A stretch of 64,000 bases of DNA from the NCBI GenBank assembly GCA_017163975.1, contig JAFFSR010000218.1:682001-746000 (forward strand), read 5' to 3'. Under the pieces are notes generated by a model that had not been told where the DNA came from, searched no databases, and worked only from the letters and a program-made list of their open reading frames with translations. Shown in pieces: positions 12,113-23,265 of the stretch. Origin of the DNA: Anastatus disparis. Lineage: Eukaryota; Arthropoda; Insecta; Hymenoptera; Eupelmidae. The position numbers and the translations under genes were made by a program. Every line of letters begins with the position of its first letter. Position 1 is the first letter of the stretch.

Positions 12113-12486
12113 ATCAAATGATATTTTTTCTTAATATAAAATATTTGAAAAATAATTTATTTATTGTATATAATAATAGTGTAATAATTCTATGTTCCAA
12201 GTTTTTTTAAAATTATTTTAAAAAATTATATTTTATATATTCTAAGTTTATTTAACATAAAATTATTTGAATTAATTATTGAAATAACAACTATATAATG
12301 AGCATATCAAACAATTGAAGTTACGCCTTTGGTCTCTCTAACCTTTCCAGAAATCAACGACTTTAATCATTATTTACTTAAAATCTGTGCATTTTCGGGA
12401 TTTGAGCCCATGGAGACTTATGTTCAGAAAAAAATAAGCTACAATTTGGTCATACTATTATCAAATTTCACCGGGACCCAGAAACA

Positions 12487-14050
12487 CTTGTAAAATTGAA
12501 TTTGTCAATTCTGGATGACGTACGATGATACCTGACTTACATAAATAATAAAAACCAACTACACTAGCGTCAGTTTATTTGCATAATCTGTCAGCGAATA
12601 TTGATGAATCTTCTTTAAGATTTATATTTTTCATATATGGCCAAAGCCGGGTATTGGATTTGGTGCATATGGTATATCTTGTTTTTGCCAATAAGTTTTA
12701 GTTAAAAACCAACATAATATATCGTTAAGATTAAAATGAGTATACATAATGAACACAAGAAATCCATTGGGAAAAAATGTCAAAATGACAATAACTCTCT
12801 ACAATTGATTTGTAAAAATAAAATAAAGAGTATTTTCCATTTGGGGTAAAAAAAGGAGGATGCTCACGAACGCAGAACAACTAAAGTAACGAAGAGTAAC
12901 GCACGAAATTGCTATTACTATTTACATTTAATGAGAATCTGAATAATAAAAAAAGGAATCAATTTGAGAAAACAAAAGGAAATGTGAGAATAAAAACGAT
13001 GAAATTTGCAAAAATAAGTGAAAAAAATCAAGATTTTGTCATCCATTTGGAACAAGTAGTGGAATAATCAAACGTTTTTTCGTTCTAACCAATATAAACT
13101 TGACTAATTTATTTTATATTTTGTAAAACTTCATAAATTTTCTGATGATAAAGTTGTTTTATATTAAGATTTAAGAAATTATTTCATGGGCATTCCTCTT
13201 TACTCGCCGCGCGTAGGCAGAGTGCTAAGCAACTGCATCAGCAGGTTTCACAACTAAGAATGATAAGATAATGATGATAGTTCAACAAAAATTATATCAA
13301 TTGCGCAGTTCAAAAGACTTATTTTTTAATGGTTGTTTCAAATCTCATATTTTTAGCCTTATTATATGTTTGTTATGAACTAATATTTATTTTTATTTTT
13401 AGAATCAATAATTTATACGCTTTAATAGAAAAAAAATATTAATTAAGGCTTCTTATTTGCTATCGTACCTCTATATCAAGGGATCCCGATAATTGTTTTT
13501 CAATTTTCAGGTTTATCAATTTCAAAAGTGATTTATTATAATTTGATAGATTATATTTAGTAAAATTTTAAATAAAAGGTACACATAATTATTAATAACA
13601 TAATGATTTATTATTAAAAAATAATTTATTATTAAAATAAATAGTTTTATTATTTAATCAATGAAACAAATTAAATATAATTCAAATGAAATGAGCATAA
13701 AAACTTTTAGATTTGAATGTAATTTTTTCAAATAATTTTTTATTAGTTTTTATTCTCTTAAATTTAAATGCACACACCTCTATCTGGCCTTGAATTGTTC
13801 ATTTCGAATCTAAGAAAGCGATTGTTCTTTTTTGTTATACTGAACGGCGCCTTCAATAATTCTCCAAGGTATTAAATTTTCTTGCGAAAAATTACGGGGT
13901 TTGCTTAAATAATATAAAAAAGAGCAAAATTTTTTAAGTTGTATAGAATTTATATTATGATGCATAAATAATCTTCAAAAAACTATAAGACTATTTCTTT
14001 AATTAGAAAACAAAAAATTTAAACCTAAGTATAGTCATGTACAACATCGA
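12487..14050. other. AT-rich spacer between BTB copies A and B
   Basis: Homologous to 23266-24783 with small indels. On the minus strand a segment ending at 12541 carries a good donor (TTTAT/GTAAGTCAG), conserved at 23332, and could be the most distal leader exon of the BTB genes. A short frame open at 23228-23425 is broken by a stop in this copy, which argues against coding function. No RNA gene seen. Confidence 0.6.
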
Positions 14051-14326
14051 ATAACTTAGTACAAAAAGAACTACGTCGTTAAAATTGACTGTCAATTCTT
14101 ACCCCTCTTACTTTTAGCCCCAGTCTTCTCTACTAGTAATAAAAAGACGAAAAGACAGTCGGCAAACCTGAAATTTTTCGGGGATAATGTTTAAATGAAA
14201 GACTCACTTTGTTGGCAGTTTCAAAAGTTTTTATTAGCTTAAAAACAATAAAAACATGCACATGAATTGTTATTTTAATAAAATTTACTTTTCATTCTCG
14301 GTTTCTTTAAATATTTTAAGTACTAA

Positions 14327-15373
14327 TTAATTCGTTGCACCATTAGTATCAGGTGTCGGTGTTTCGCTAAATGATTGAAGTACTTCAATTGCCATATCTG
14401 AATTCGATTGTATTAATGAAGCGAAATCTTTTCTCGCTACCAATGATTTTTTATTATTAAAAAAATCAATGATCGAATTTTTAAGATCATCGGCATTATG
14501 CAGATAAGAAAATTTGAGCATTTCAATGGCATTATCAGCAGTTACATTTTCGTAAAGAGAATTTTCACAAATGAGTTTTAAATCATCAAGTGCGTACTTG
14601 TTGGCTACAACAAGCAAATCTTTGGCGTTTTCTTTTAAATTTTCAACTTTACCTGTGTAAATAAATCTCAACATTTCTTTGATTATGTTAGCAGTAGTAT
14701 CTTCTATTGGAACAACGCCGCTCTTACTTTCTTTCATATCATTATCAAACATTGCATCAAAAACCGAGGAACGAGCTGTTAAAATGGTTTTATGGGCATG
14801 AATCGTTGTTCCAGCAACTTCAAACTTGACGTCGCTAAATTTTGAATTATATAATAGAGCTTCAAAATGTTTTGATATCAAAGCTTTACTCTCTGATACT
14901 TTTTCTGTTAATGTGCTAATTATAGACGCAGACTTTTGTTCTTTTGAAATCATATTTTTTCCTGCTCTTTCTACTTTAATTTCACAAATTATCGTGTAAG
15001 TATCATTAAATTCATAAAATGGTACATCAATGTCACATAAATCTATATTCTGTGCTGCACGGAAACCTGAATATTTTCTATTTACGTGATATAAACTTTC
15101 GAAAGGATCACGAACGTTTACGTCACATGTGACTGTAATTTCATCGTATTTGGACTTAAGGAGTAAAAGAGACAAATAGACTTTCTTAAAATCTCGATAA
15201 CTTCTTAGTTTCCATAAACAACCCTTATCGTTATCGGTACAAAATGTTTTTGAGATTCTATCCTCCTTTAGGAAATTACTAGTCGTCCAAGATACTTTAT
15301 CACCTACAGTAGCTAGAGAATTTATCTTCTTGTAATCGATTTCTGAAACAAAATTACTTGAATATTGATACAT
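14327..15373 (-). CDS. MATH-BTB (speckle-type POZ-like) protein, copy B
   Basis: Intronless 348 aa ORF with the same MATH (about 1-140), BTB (about 178-280) and BACK-like tail layout as copy A. The BTB half is nearly identical to copy A. Differences concentrate in the MATH half, including a replaced segment at residues about 103-112 (FRAAQNIDLCDID here, IHENIRALYYTILCEIDI in A). The ATG context and acceptor are as in copy A. The 5.8 kb TTAA element sits in the predicted intron between the leader exon (21804-21852) and this exon, so if the gene is transcribed as inferred, that intron is about 6.4 kb. Likely Cul3-adaptor type function by family; substrate unknown. Confidence 0.85.
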   Translation of the reverse strand: MYQYSSNFVSEIDYKKINSLATVGDKVSWTTSNFLKEDRISKTFCTDNDKGCLWKLRSYRDFKKVYLSLLLLKSKYDEITVTCDVNVRDPFESLYHVNRKYSGFRAAQNIDLCDIDVPFYEFNDTYTIICEIKVERAGKNMISKEQKSASIISTLTEKVSESKALISKHFEALLYNSKFSDVKFEVAGTTIHAHKTILTARSSVFDAMFDNDMKESKSGVVPIEDTTANIIKEMLRFIYTGKVENLKENAKDLLVVANKYALDDLKLICENSLYENVTADNAIEMLKFSYLHNADDLKNSIIDFFNNKKSLVARKDFASLIQSNSDMAIEVLQSFSETPTPDTNGATN

Positions 15374-15421
15374 ACTTTGATAACAAAGATATGTAAATAA
15401 ATTAATGAATATACCTATGTC

Positions 15422-15426
<5 letters not shown>

Positions 15427-15486
<60 letters not shown>
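15427..15486. repeat. (AT)n microsatellite
   Basis: Uninterrupted AT repeat upstream of BTB copy B, orthologous in position to the tracts in copies A and C. Confidence 0.9.
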
Positions 15487-15489
<3 letters not shown>

Positions 15490-16007
15490 ATTTTGAATTA
15501 ATTGATAATTATTTAATGCTTTAAGATTTTTTATAATAACAAAAGCATCACAAACAAATGTTAGTGTTAAAATAATACCATTATCGATTTATTTGTGGAT
15601 TTTAAGGGTATGGTTTCACGCTACTTTACCGATCGAAAATTATAATTTTATAAAATTACAATTTTTGAAAAAACTATACATCGGAATGAATTTTCCTTTT
15701 ATAGATCACTTCATTTAATTTCGATGAAGGGCGGAAACTCTAAAAATTAGCGGAAAAAAGCGTTAATCGAAGATAATTAGAAAAACAAATTTCTCAGTTC
15801 GAAAAAATCAAATTTCTCAAAAACCGTGTTTTGTAGGGAAATTTCCTATTCAGGATCATTTTATTTTTGAAAAATGAAGGGCGGAAACTTGGTTTGATAA
15901 ATCATATCGCAAAAAAGCAAAATTACATTTTTCTAAAAAGATGCGATCAGCTGTAAGAATACAATAGCCGTGCAAGAAGCCATGTTTCATAGTTGGCATC
16001 AATGCTA

Positions 16008-17255
16008 CCCTGGTAGCACAATCTGACGCAAGTATCAGTGCGCAGATCTTATATAACATGCTTCCCAAATCAATAAGAGTTCTGCAGTCAGAACATTGCA
16101 TCAGATACTTGCAGCAGATTTGCATCATACTTACAGCAGATAAAGTGCACCCTAAGTGTCTCATGGGATGCACGGATCTTCGCAGCAGACTTGCATCATA
16201 CTTATAAAGGTCACGTGCAGCAGACACTTTGCAGCAGATGTGCGCCATACTTGCAGCAGATAAAGTGCACCCTAAGAGTGTCATGGGATGCACGGATCTT
16301 CGCAGCAGACTTGCATCATACTTATAAAGGTCACGTGCAGTAGACACTTTGCAGCAGATGTGCGCCATACTTACAGCAGATAAAGTGCACCCTAAGAGTC
16401 TCATGTAATGCTAAAGATGCCATGCACAAAGCTGCTGCAATTATGACGCCCGAGCTCGTGATCAAATCATTCAGATTAAGCACCCTTAATTGCACAAGAC
16501 AATCTAATTCTGCTGCTCAGTGTCTGACGTACGTGTTCGAATGCAATTTCATCGCAATTCTGCTGAAAGTCCCCGTGCAGTTAAAAATCCTTGTGTAACT
16601 GCACTAAAGCTGCTGCAAGTCTGATGCAAGTATGTCGCAATTAATCTGCTAAAGATGCCATGCACAAAGCTGCTGCAATTATGACGCCCGAGCTCGTGAT
16701 CAAATCATTCAGATTAAGCACCCTTAATTGCACAAGACAATCAAATTCTGCTGCTCAGTGTCTGACGTACGTGTTCGAATGCAATTTCATCGCAATTCTG
16801 CTGAAAGTCCCCGTGCAGTTAAAAATCCTTGTGTAAGTGCACTAAAGCCGCTGCAAGTCTGATGCAAGTATGTCGCAATTAATCTGCTAAAAATGCCATG
16901 CACAAAGCTGCTGCAATTATGACGCCCGAGCTCGTGATCAAATCATTCAGATTAAGCACGCTTAATTGCACAAGACAATGTAATTATGCTGCTCAGTGTC
17001 TGACGTACGTGCTCGAATGCAATTTCATCGCATTCCTGCTGAAAGTCCCAGTGCATTTGGAAACCCTCTTGTAAGTGCACTAAAGCTTGCGCAAGTCTAA
17101 CGTAATTATGATGCTTAGAGCCGGGTGCAATCATCTTAGCGCAGAAATATAGTTGAAATGGGAAGCATGTTAGTTAAGATCTGCTGTAGTTTGACTGACA
17201 GACAGAGAAATTGCAGCAGAATTGCACAAGAATTGAAAAAGTTGTGCTACCAGGG
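16008..17255. mobile_element. TA-site element carrying 120 bp and 239 bp minisatellites, nested in the left arm
   Basis: Terminal inverted repeats of 14 bp (CCCTGGTAGCACAA) are flanked by TA on both sides (16006-16007, 17256-17257). The right arm of the host element shows the uninterrupted sequence with one TA. Inside, a 120 bp unit rich in GCAGCAGA occurs about 2.3 times (about 16130-16405) and a unit of about 239 bp occurs three times (about 16410-17125), the second period being close to twice the first. Open frames here (15856-16404 and 16952-17134 minus) follow the repeats and are not genes. Confidence 0.8.
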
Positions 17256-17710
17256 TAATGTATAGTTTGGTACGCGCCAACTTCAAATTCGAATTTTAAA
17301 TGTAAATTGAATTTGTTTTATATGTACAATTTCTACAAATAAACACTTTTTGAACATAAAACTGTTTTATTTTATTTAAAACATAAATATGTAAAAAATT
17401 TAATATTAAAAATAGTTTACATCATTTGCGAACTCATTATTTTTTTTTAAATTTTCATTATAGCAAAATAAGTAATCTATTCGTTTCTTTGCTTGAAACA
17501 AAATATTTTTTGAATGACTTTATTGAATTAGCGAAACTTTGGCATATCCTAACCTTTTTAGAATGAAAATATGTTTTGAAAAGCGAATGATAAGGATTAC
17601 TTAATTTTATTGCTAATATAATTTTATTATATAATATAATCTCATCAAATATTATTTTATATTATCGTTCTTTAAAAATAAACAGTTGTAAATAATTTTA
17701 TTAAGATAAG

Positions 17711-17897
17711 CCCCTATGGAAAAAATTTCTGGAAATAATTGTAAATAAGTCTTACTAACTGTAAATAACTGTAAATAACTATAAATATACAGTTGTTTAT
17801 ATTTATTTACAGTTATTTACATTTATTTATTTTTTTTACAATTATTCACATTTATTTACGATTATTTATATTTTTTCATAGTTTTTTACAGTTTTTT
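17711..17897. repeat. Relative of the CCCATATGG inverted-repeat element
   Basis: Starts CCCCTATGGAAAAAATTTCT and continues into TTTACAGTTATTTACA-like short repeats, matching the end and body style of the element at 22513-23265. No matching right terminus is evident, so it looks like a solo end. Confidence 0.4.
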
Positions 17898-18530
17898 GAA
17901 AAAATAACATTTAGTTAAAATGATAAGTATTATAATGCATAAATAAAATTGAAGTTTTAAGGTTCAACATGTACATTTATTTATGATTTAATTTATTTAC
18001 AAAATTCAAAAACTAATCATTCATTTCTAGCAAATTGAATTCTTTGTCAAATAAAAGAAAGTTTTTTTGCAGTTTGTGTTTTACGGAGAGTCTTGTTCAT
18101 TTATCTTTAAAAAAATTTTGTCAAAAAAAATATATTTCAAAATCTTTTCTATTCTTTTTATATTTATGTTTGATTGATAAATCTATATATAATTCGCTTT
18201 TCAAAACACTAGAAAATCCCTGCGCGCAAGCGCGCCCTATATCTAATCTAAATGTATATAAATTTTTAATGATTGACTGTTAATATAGTGTTATTATTTT
18301 CTGTTCATTATTAAATAATAATAATTTCATATCTACTAATATCAGCATCAGTAAAGGAATTGATGTTATATACGCAGCATCAGTGAATTTATAGACACGG
18401 AAAACTTCGAGAAAAATAAATCCCATTTAAAAGATATATTATCACTATATTCATTTTCTTATCATCATTTTAAAAAATTGAAGAAATAGTAAACTTTTAA
18501 ATTATTTTTTAGATATTTCTTAAATCTTTA

Positions 18531-19160
18531 GATAGATAGATAGATAGATAGATATCAATTTATTTTGTAAAAGAGTACAAAAAGGCATGTAATACATCAA
18601 GCAATAAATAATAATTCTGTATAAAGTATTGCACATAATATGATAAGATATCACAGTCAAATATTAAAATTAATATATAATACTGTATCAGTAAGTCACT
18701 ATGTAAAAGCGATATCACAGACTACTCTAAATACACGCAGAAAGTATGAAAACATAAATTACAATGAAAACAGTCTTAAATATCTATCAGTCATGAAATT
18801 AAAATCAAATTAAAATCAAATAACACAATTTAAAAGATAAAGCATAAAGCATAGTCATGACATCAAATAAAAATAAAATTGGACAAAACAATGCAACAAT
18901 AAATAATAAAAAAATAATATAATAATAAAATTCAAAGAATAAAAACTTGATACCGAAGATGTCATAACTATTAATAAAAAGAAACAGAATCACTCATTCT
19001 TTCTGCATTCATTCAACCATCATTCGCGCTAATAAATACATTCACACCTTAAATCTATATATAAGACAAAACAAAATAAATTAACATAAAATTAAAATAC
19101 TTAAAATTAAGATCACTCGAGGTCGAGTAAGTACCTCCTCAAAGCCGGAGGAGGTAATCT
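18531..19160 (-). mobile_element. Possible 3' end of a LINE with (TATC)n tail
   Basis: Read on the minus strand, a non-coding stretch runs from CTCGACCTCGAGTGATC near 19118-19134 through AT-rich sequence to ATAAATTGATATC followed by about six TATC units (18531-18554). A truncated 3' UTR ending in a short microsatellite is typical of insect non-LTR elements, but no reverse transcriptase is present, so this is tentative. Confidence 0.3.
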
Positions 19161-20741
19161 TTCAAAATTTAAATAACGTAAATTATTACAAAGTCAAAAG
19201 TTGTTTTACAAATATATAACTTTTCATACACATAATTTTTAATATCAATCTAATGTATTTGAATTTCAAGATATATCTTAAGAGAATTCCAAAATCGATC
19301 TCTGGACATACTCATGTAAAATTATCCATGATTAAAAACATCTGTTTTAATACAATGTAATGTGGTTTATAAAAACGACTTTTCCAGTTTTATCATCACT
19401 TAAAATTTCATATTTTAAGGAGACATAAAACGGACACTACACTTACACTCATAAATATTGACTATCTCCACATTTTAATGCAAAATTTCAGGAAAAGAAA
19501 TGTATTAGATGGTATAAATTTTTAAATAAATTTATTCATTAGCATTTATAAATTTTTAATTTCTAGTACCGGAAAAATTTTAATATGTAATATTGTAATC
19601 CTAAATTCTCAATAACTAATGAATGAAGTTATTTAAAAATTAATATTTCCAACAATATGAAATCCATAAAATATATAAAAAATGAAATAGTTCAAATCAA
19701 TTCTTAACGATATGTATATCGTTCCTATTTTTAAAATACAAATAAAAATGAAAATTCTAATTTATATTTTCTTAATTATAGTAATTATATCATTCTTTCA
19801 AACAAAAGATTTTTTATTTTATTTTCCCGAGAAACTGTTTATTCTAAGCGTGATTCAATTTGAATTTTGAAATTAAATAAACAAACTTTTAAAAATAGTA
19901 CATCTTAGGCAAATATACTATATTTTTGAAAAAAAATTTTTAAGCTGTCAATCTAGAAATATTTTATACACTAAATTATATCATCGAAATTGTATTACTT
20001 ATCGGTTTTTTTATTATTCATTTTAAAATATTCCGAAATATTTTAAATCTTATTTTAAATTTACCAAATTACTTGCCAGGCTCATAGATAAATATTTTAT
20101 GATATTGTTATAAGCTAAAAAGTTCATGACATCTGTCTATTTTCTAAATTTATTGCTTAATATAATTTTATAGTACAATTTTTAAAAAGAGAATTCAGAA
20201 GTAAATGGCATAGAATTGTTACCATGTTCTAATTTGAAATATACAATGACAAATGAATATAGAGCGGTACTTCGCACTCTCGACAACTTCACACAAAAAT
20301 AATTTTTGTGAGCGGAAGTTAGCAATGATTATACTAATAATTTTATTTAAAAAATCAAACTATAACAAAATAATTATAATTTAATTATTTTATCAATGAT
20401 TTTTATTATTAAATTCTAAATCGATGATTTTATTTAAGCATATTATAGTAAATCAAATCTCGTTTTTCGCCAATCATATGATTCTATTCAACGCACCAAT
20501 CACGTTCTTAGTATAAAATGTTTCACAACATCCGGCCATCGTTTTTTTAAAAGAGGATATTTTCATTCTAAAAAGGTTAGGATATGCCAAAGTTTCGTTA
20601 ATTCAATAAAGTCATTCAAAAAATATTTTGTTTCAAGCAAAGAAACGAATAGATTACTTATTTTGCTATAATGAAAATTTAAAAAAAAATAATGAGTTCG
20701 CAAATGATGTAAACTATTTTTAATATTAAATTTTTTACATA

Positions 20742-20898
20742 CCCTGGTAGAAATGTGAGCATTAAAAATGGTGTGTATAAAAATTTGAGGTTATTAGTAA
20801 TAATAATGCCAAAGAAATGGCCAATAAATGCTAAAAAAAGCGTTTTCATTTCTACTGGCCAAAAAATGGTAAAAAAAACGTTTCAATTTCCACCAGGG
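20742..20898. mobile_element. 157 bp TA-site MITE nested in the right arm
   Basis: Ends are CCCTGGTAGAAAT and its imperfect reverse complement (CCACCAGGG), flanked by TA (20740-20741, 20899-20900). The left arm of the host element has the empty site. It shares the CCCTGGTAG terminus with the element at 16008-17255, so both belong to one TA-targeting family (Tc1/mariner-like by target site). Confidence 0.75.
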
Positions 20899-21803
20899 TA
20901 TTTATGTTTTAAATAAAATAAAACAGTTTTATGTTCAAAAAGTGTTTATTTGTAGAAATTGTACATATAAAACAAATTCAATTTACATTTAAAATTCGAA
21001 TTTGAAGTTGGCGCGTACCAAACTATACATTAGCATTGATGCCAACTATGAAACATGGCTTCTTGCACGGCCATTGTATTCTTACAGCTGATCGCATCTT
21101 TTTAGAAAAATGTAATTTTGCTTTTTTGCGATATGATTTATCAAACCAAGTTTCCGCCCTTCATTTTTCAAAAATAAAATGATCCTGAATAGGAAATTTC
21201 CCTACAAAACACGGTTTTTGAGAAATTTGATTTTTTCGAACTGAGAAATTTGTTTTTCTAATTATCTTCGATTAACGCTTTTTTCCGCTAATTTTTAGAG
21301 TTTCCGCCCTTCATCGAAATTAAATGAAGTGATCTATAAAAGGAAAACTCATTCCGATGTATAGTTTTTTCGAAAATTGTAATTTTATAAAATTATAATT
21401 TTCGATTGGTAAAGTAGCGTGAAACCATACCCTTAACTCCTACGTAGTTAAGATTATTTAATTTATGATATAGTGAACTGTTTCCATTTAGTCATTGAAT
21501 GAATAAATAATCCACAACAATAATTATCGCATCAACATAATGATTGTAGCACTCATTTAGAACGTTAACATTTTTTTATAAAATTGTTACTAATATTTTT
21601 TAATTATATTATAATATTTATTCATTCTTAAATTTTGTCAAATTTTCATAAACTTTTCAGAGTTTGAATAAATTTTTTATATTTTCATACAAAAGTTTTA
21701 ATAATTAATAACGTGTACAAGTTTTAACTTGTTCATAACTTTAAACACTTTTTAACATAATTTTTGAAATTGCAAATACAAACATTGAAATTTTCTAACT
21801 TAC

Positions 21804-21852
21804 CTAAGTTTTTGATGGACATGGTCTCGTTGTCAGGAGATGTGCTCGGAAA
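21804..21852 (-). other. Predicted non-coding leader exon of BTB copy B
   Basis: 49 nt bounded by acceptor CGTTTTAG and donor G/GTAAGTTAG, aligned with 2315-2363 and 26818-26866. Separated from the BTB exon by the 5.8 kb element. Confidence 0.45.
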
Positions 21853-22512
21853 CTAAAACGAAATGAAAATGAATTGAAATGACAATTTCAATGGTCTGAA
21901 AATAAATTTTACTTTCTTACCTTCGTTATACTGACCAATGATGAAAGTTTATCTCCTACAGGTCATGAATTTTTCATCAACACAATAGCTTTGAAAATTT
22001 CTTGATATTTCAGGTAGAAGTATATAAGCAATATTTTTACCTGTACCTAGGGCCATGCAGCTTACTAGGAGAGGAGAGTATCAGACCCTCGGAACATGGG
22101 TTTTGCTTAAAATTTGGAATAAGTTTTAAAATGACAAATATGGAAAAAGCTAAAGTTATAATCACAAACACTCGATATTTCTCTAGTTACAGGCAATCAA
22201 AGAAAATCACTAGAAAAGTTATTAGATTTTCAAACACTTACAGCTCTTTAGCATTGGTAGTTAGAAGCTTGAAACTTTTTTTAAATGAAAGCTGAGCATA
22301 AATCCTTTGGAAATTAGTTAATGTGTGTTAAATATTATTTTTTCCCCAAAATTATAGCATAATAACAATTGGATCTGAGTTTTCTAAATAAAATATTAAT
22401 TAATAATAATAAAATTAATTTTTTAAACATATTTTTTAGATTTTTTTTAAATTTAATTATAAACTCAACTATATAGCTTAATAATAAAATAAAATTCGTG
22501 ACATATGAGATT

Positions 22513-23265
22513 CCCATATGGAAATAATTTCTGTGAATAACTATTAATAACTGTGTAAAAATGTGAAAAAATGTGAATAACAGTTAATAACTATAATAAA
22601 CTACCGCAATTGAGACATTAATAACAGTAAATAACAGTTGATAACAGTTAATAATTGTTACGAATAGATAATAATAATGATTAACTGTAAATAATAATAA
22701 TTTACTGTTATTTATAGTTATTTACAAATATTTATAATTTTTCACATTTATTCACATTATTAACAGTTATTAACACTTTTTCACACTTTCAACAATTTTC
22801 ACACGTATAATCTTTTTTTTTATATATAGGCGAAAAATTTTGTAAATGTGAAAAACTGTTAATAACTGTTAATAAATGTGAAAAACTGTAAATATCTGTA
22901 AAAAAGTGTTAATAACTATAATTCACTGTAACTAATTGCAAATAAATATAAATAATTATAAATAAGTATAAATAATAATAAATTATTCACCAATTCTAAA
23001 ATTTTGGAAAATGTGAGTAACTGTTAATAAATGTGTATAAATGTGTATAAATGTTAATAAATGTGAATAACTATAAATAATTATTAATAATCATGACTTA
23101 TAGTTAATAATTGTTATTTAGCGTTCATAACTATTATTAACTATTATTAATTGTTATTAACTGTTTTTTACTGTTATTAATTCTTATTAATGTCTCAATT
23201 GCGATAGTTTATTATAGTTATTAACAGTTATTCACAATTTCTCACAAAAATTATTTTCATATGGG
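22513..23265. mobile_element. 753 bp inverted-repeat element made of TTAATAACTGT-like words
   Basis: Ends are CCCATATGGAAATAATTTCT and a close inverted copy. The paralogous site in unit 1 (near 3022) has the uninterrupted sequence, and TT appears on both sides here (22511-22512, 23266-23267). Longer imperfect inverted matches occur inside (around 22600 and 23195, sharing ATTGAGACATTAAT). The body is a degenerate repeat of words such as TTAATAACTG and AAATGTGAA. No ORF. Confidence 0.65.

Larger units (their letters stand above)
3037..12480. mobile_element. 9.4 kb foldback-like palindromic element built from satellites
   Basis: Two arms (3037-5834 and 9547-12480) are inverted copies of each other. 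Each consists of about 350 bp of unique terminal sequence starting GTGAAATTTGATAATAG, about 2 kb of a degenerate TTTATGG satellite, and about 450 bp of unique sequence. The 3.7 kb centre is entirely other satellites plus about 170 bp of unique DNA. The paralogous locus near 23270 lacks the insertion and reads almost continuously from one flank to the other. GAAACA flanks both sides (3031-3036 and 12481-12486), a candidate 6 bp target duplication. The right end carries 9 extra bases (CGGGACCCA) not seen on the left, so the exact termini are uncertain. No transposase-like ORF is visible. Long inverted arms made of short tandem repeats resemble Foldback elements; a degenerate Maverick/Polinton derivative is less likely. 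Confidence 0.7.
391..14050. repeat. Tandem duplication unit 1 (BTB copy A), interrupted by a 9.4 kb insertion
   Basis: The unit begins at the motif TTAGTACAAAAAGAACTAC, which recurs near 14054 and 24786. Without the insertion at 3037-12480 it is about 4.2 kb. It holds BTB copy A, its upstream segment (1823-3036) and an AT-rich spacer (12487-14050). The spacer is homologous to 23266-24783. No gene is seen in the spacer apart from a possible leader exon ending at 12541. Confidence 0.75.
15606..21432. mobile_element. 5.8 kb TTAA-site DNA element with 717 bp inverted repeats
   Basis: The ends are inverted repeats starting GGGTATGGTTTCACGCTACT. TTAA flanks both sides (15602-15605 and 21433-21436), and the paralogous site in copy A (near 1930) has a single TTAA, so the insertion is clean. 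The left repeat runs 15606-17572 and the right 20557-21432. After removing the nested TA-site elements each is exactly 717 bp, with few mismatches. The interior (17573-20556) is AT-rich, with no ORF above about 82 codons and no transposase, so the element is non-autonomous or gutted. A TTAA target is the hallmark of piggyBac-type elements, but the GGGTATGG terminus is not the usual CCC-type end, so the superfamily is unresolved. Confidence 0.8.

Noticed and set aside
3031..12486. Maverick/Polinton identity for the large palindrome because of a 6 bp target duplication
   Set aside because: No polymerase B, integrase or capsid ORF, and the ends are not AG...CT; the duplication alone is not enough.
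15856..16404. 182-codon minus-strand ORF with Cys-Ser-Ala repeats
   Set aside because: It crosses the boundary of a nested transposon at 16008 and follows its 120 bp tandem repeat.
22002..22295. 97-codon plus-strand ORF upstream of BTB copy B
   Set aside because: The homologous sequence in copies A and C has a one-base change in length (GACAAAATATGG versus GACAAATATGG) that breaks the frame.
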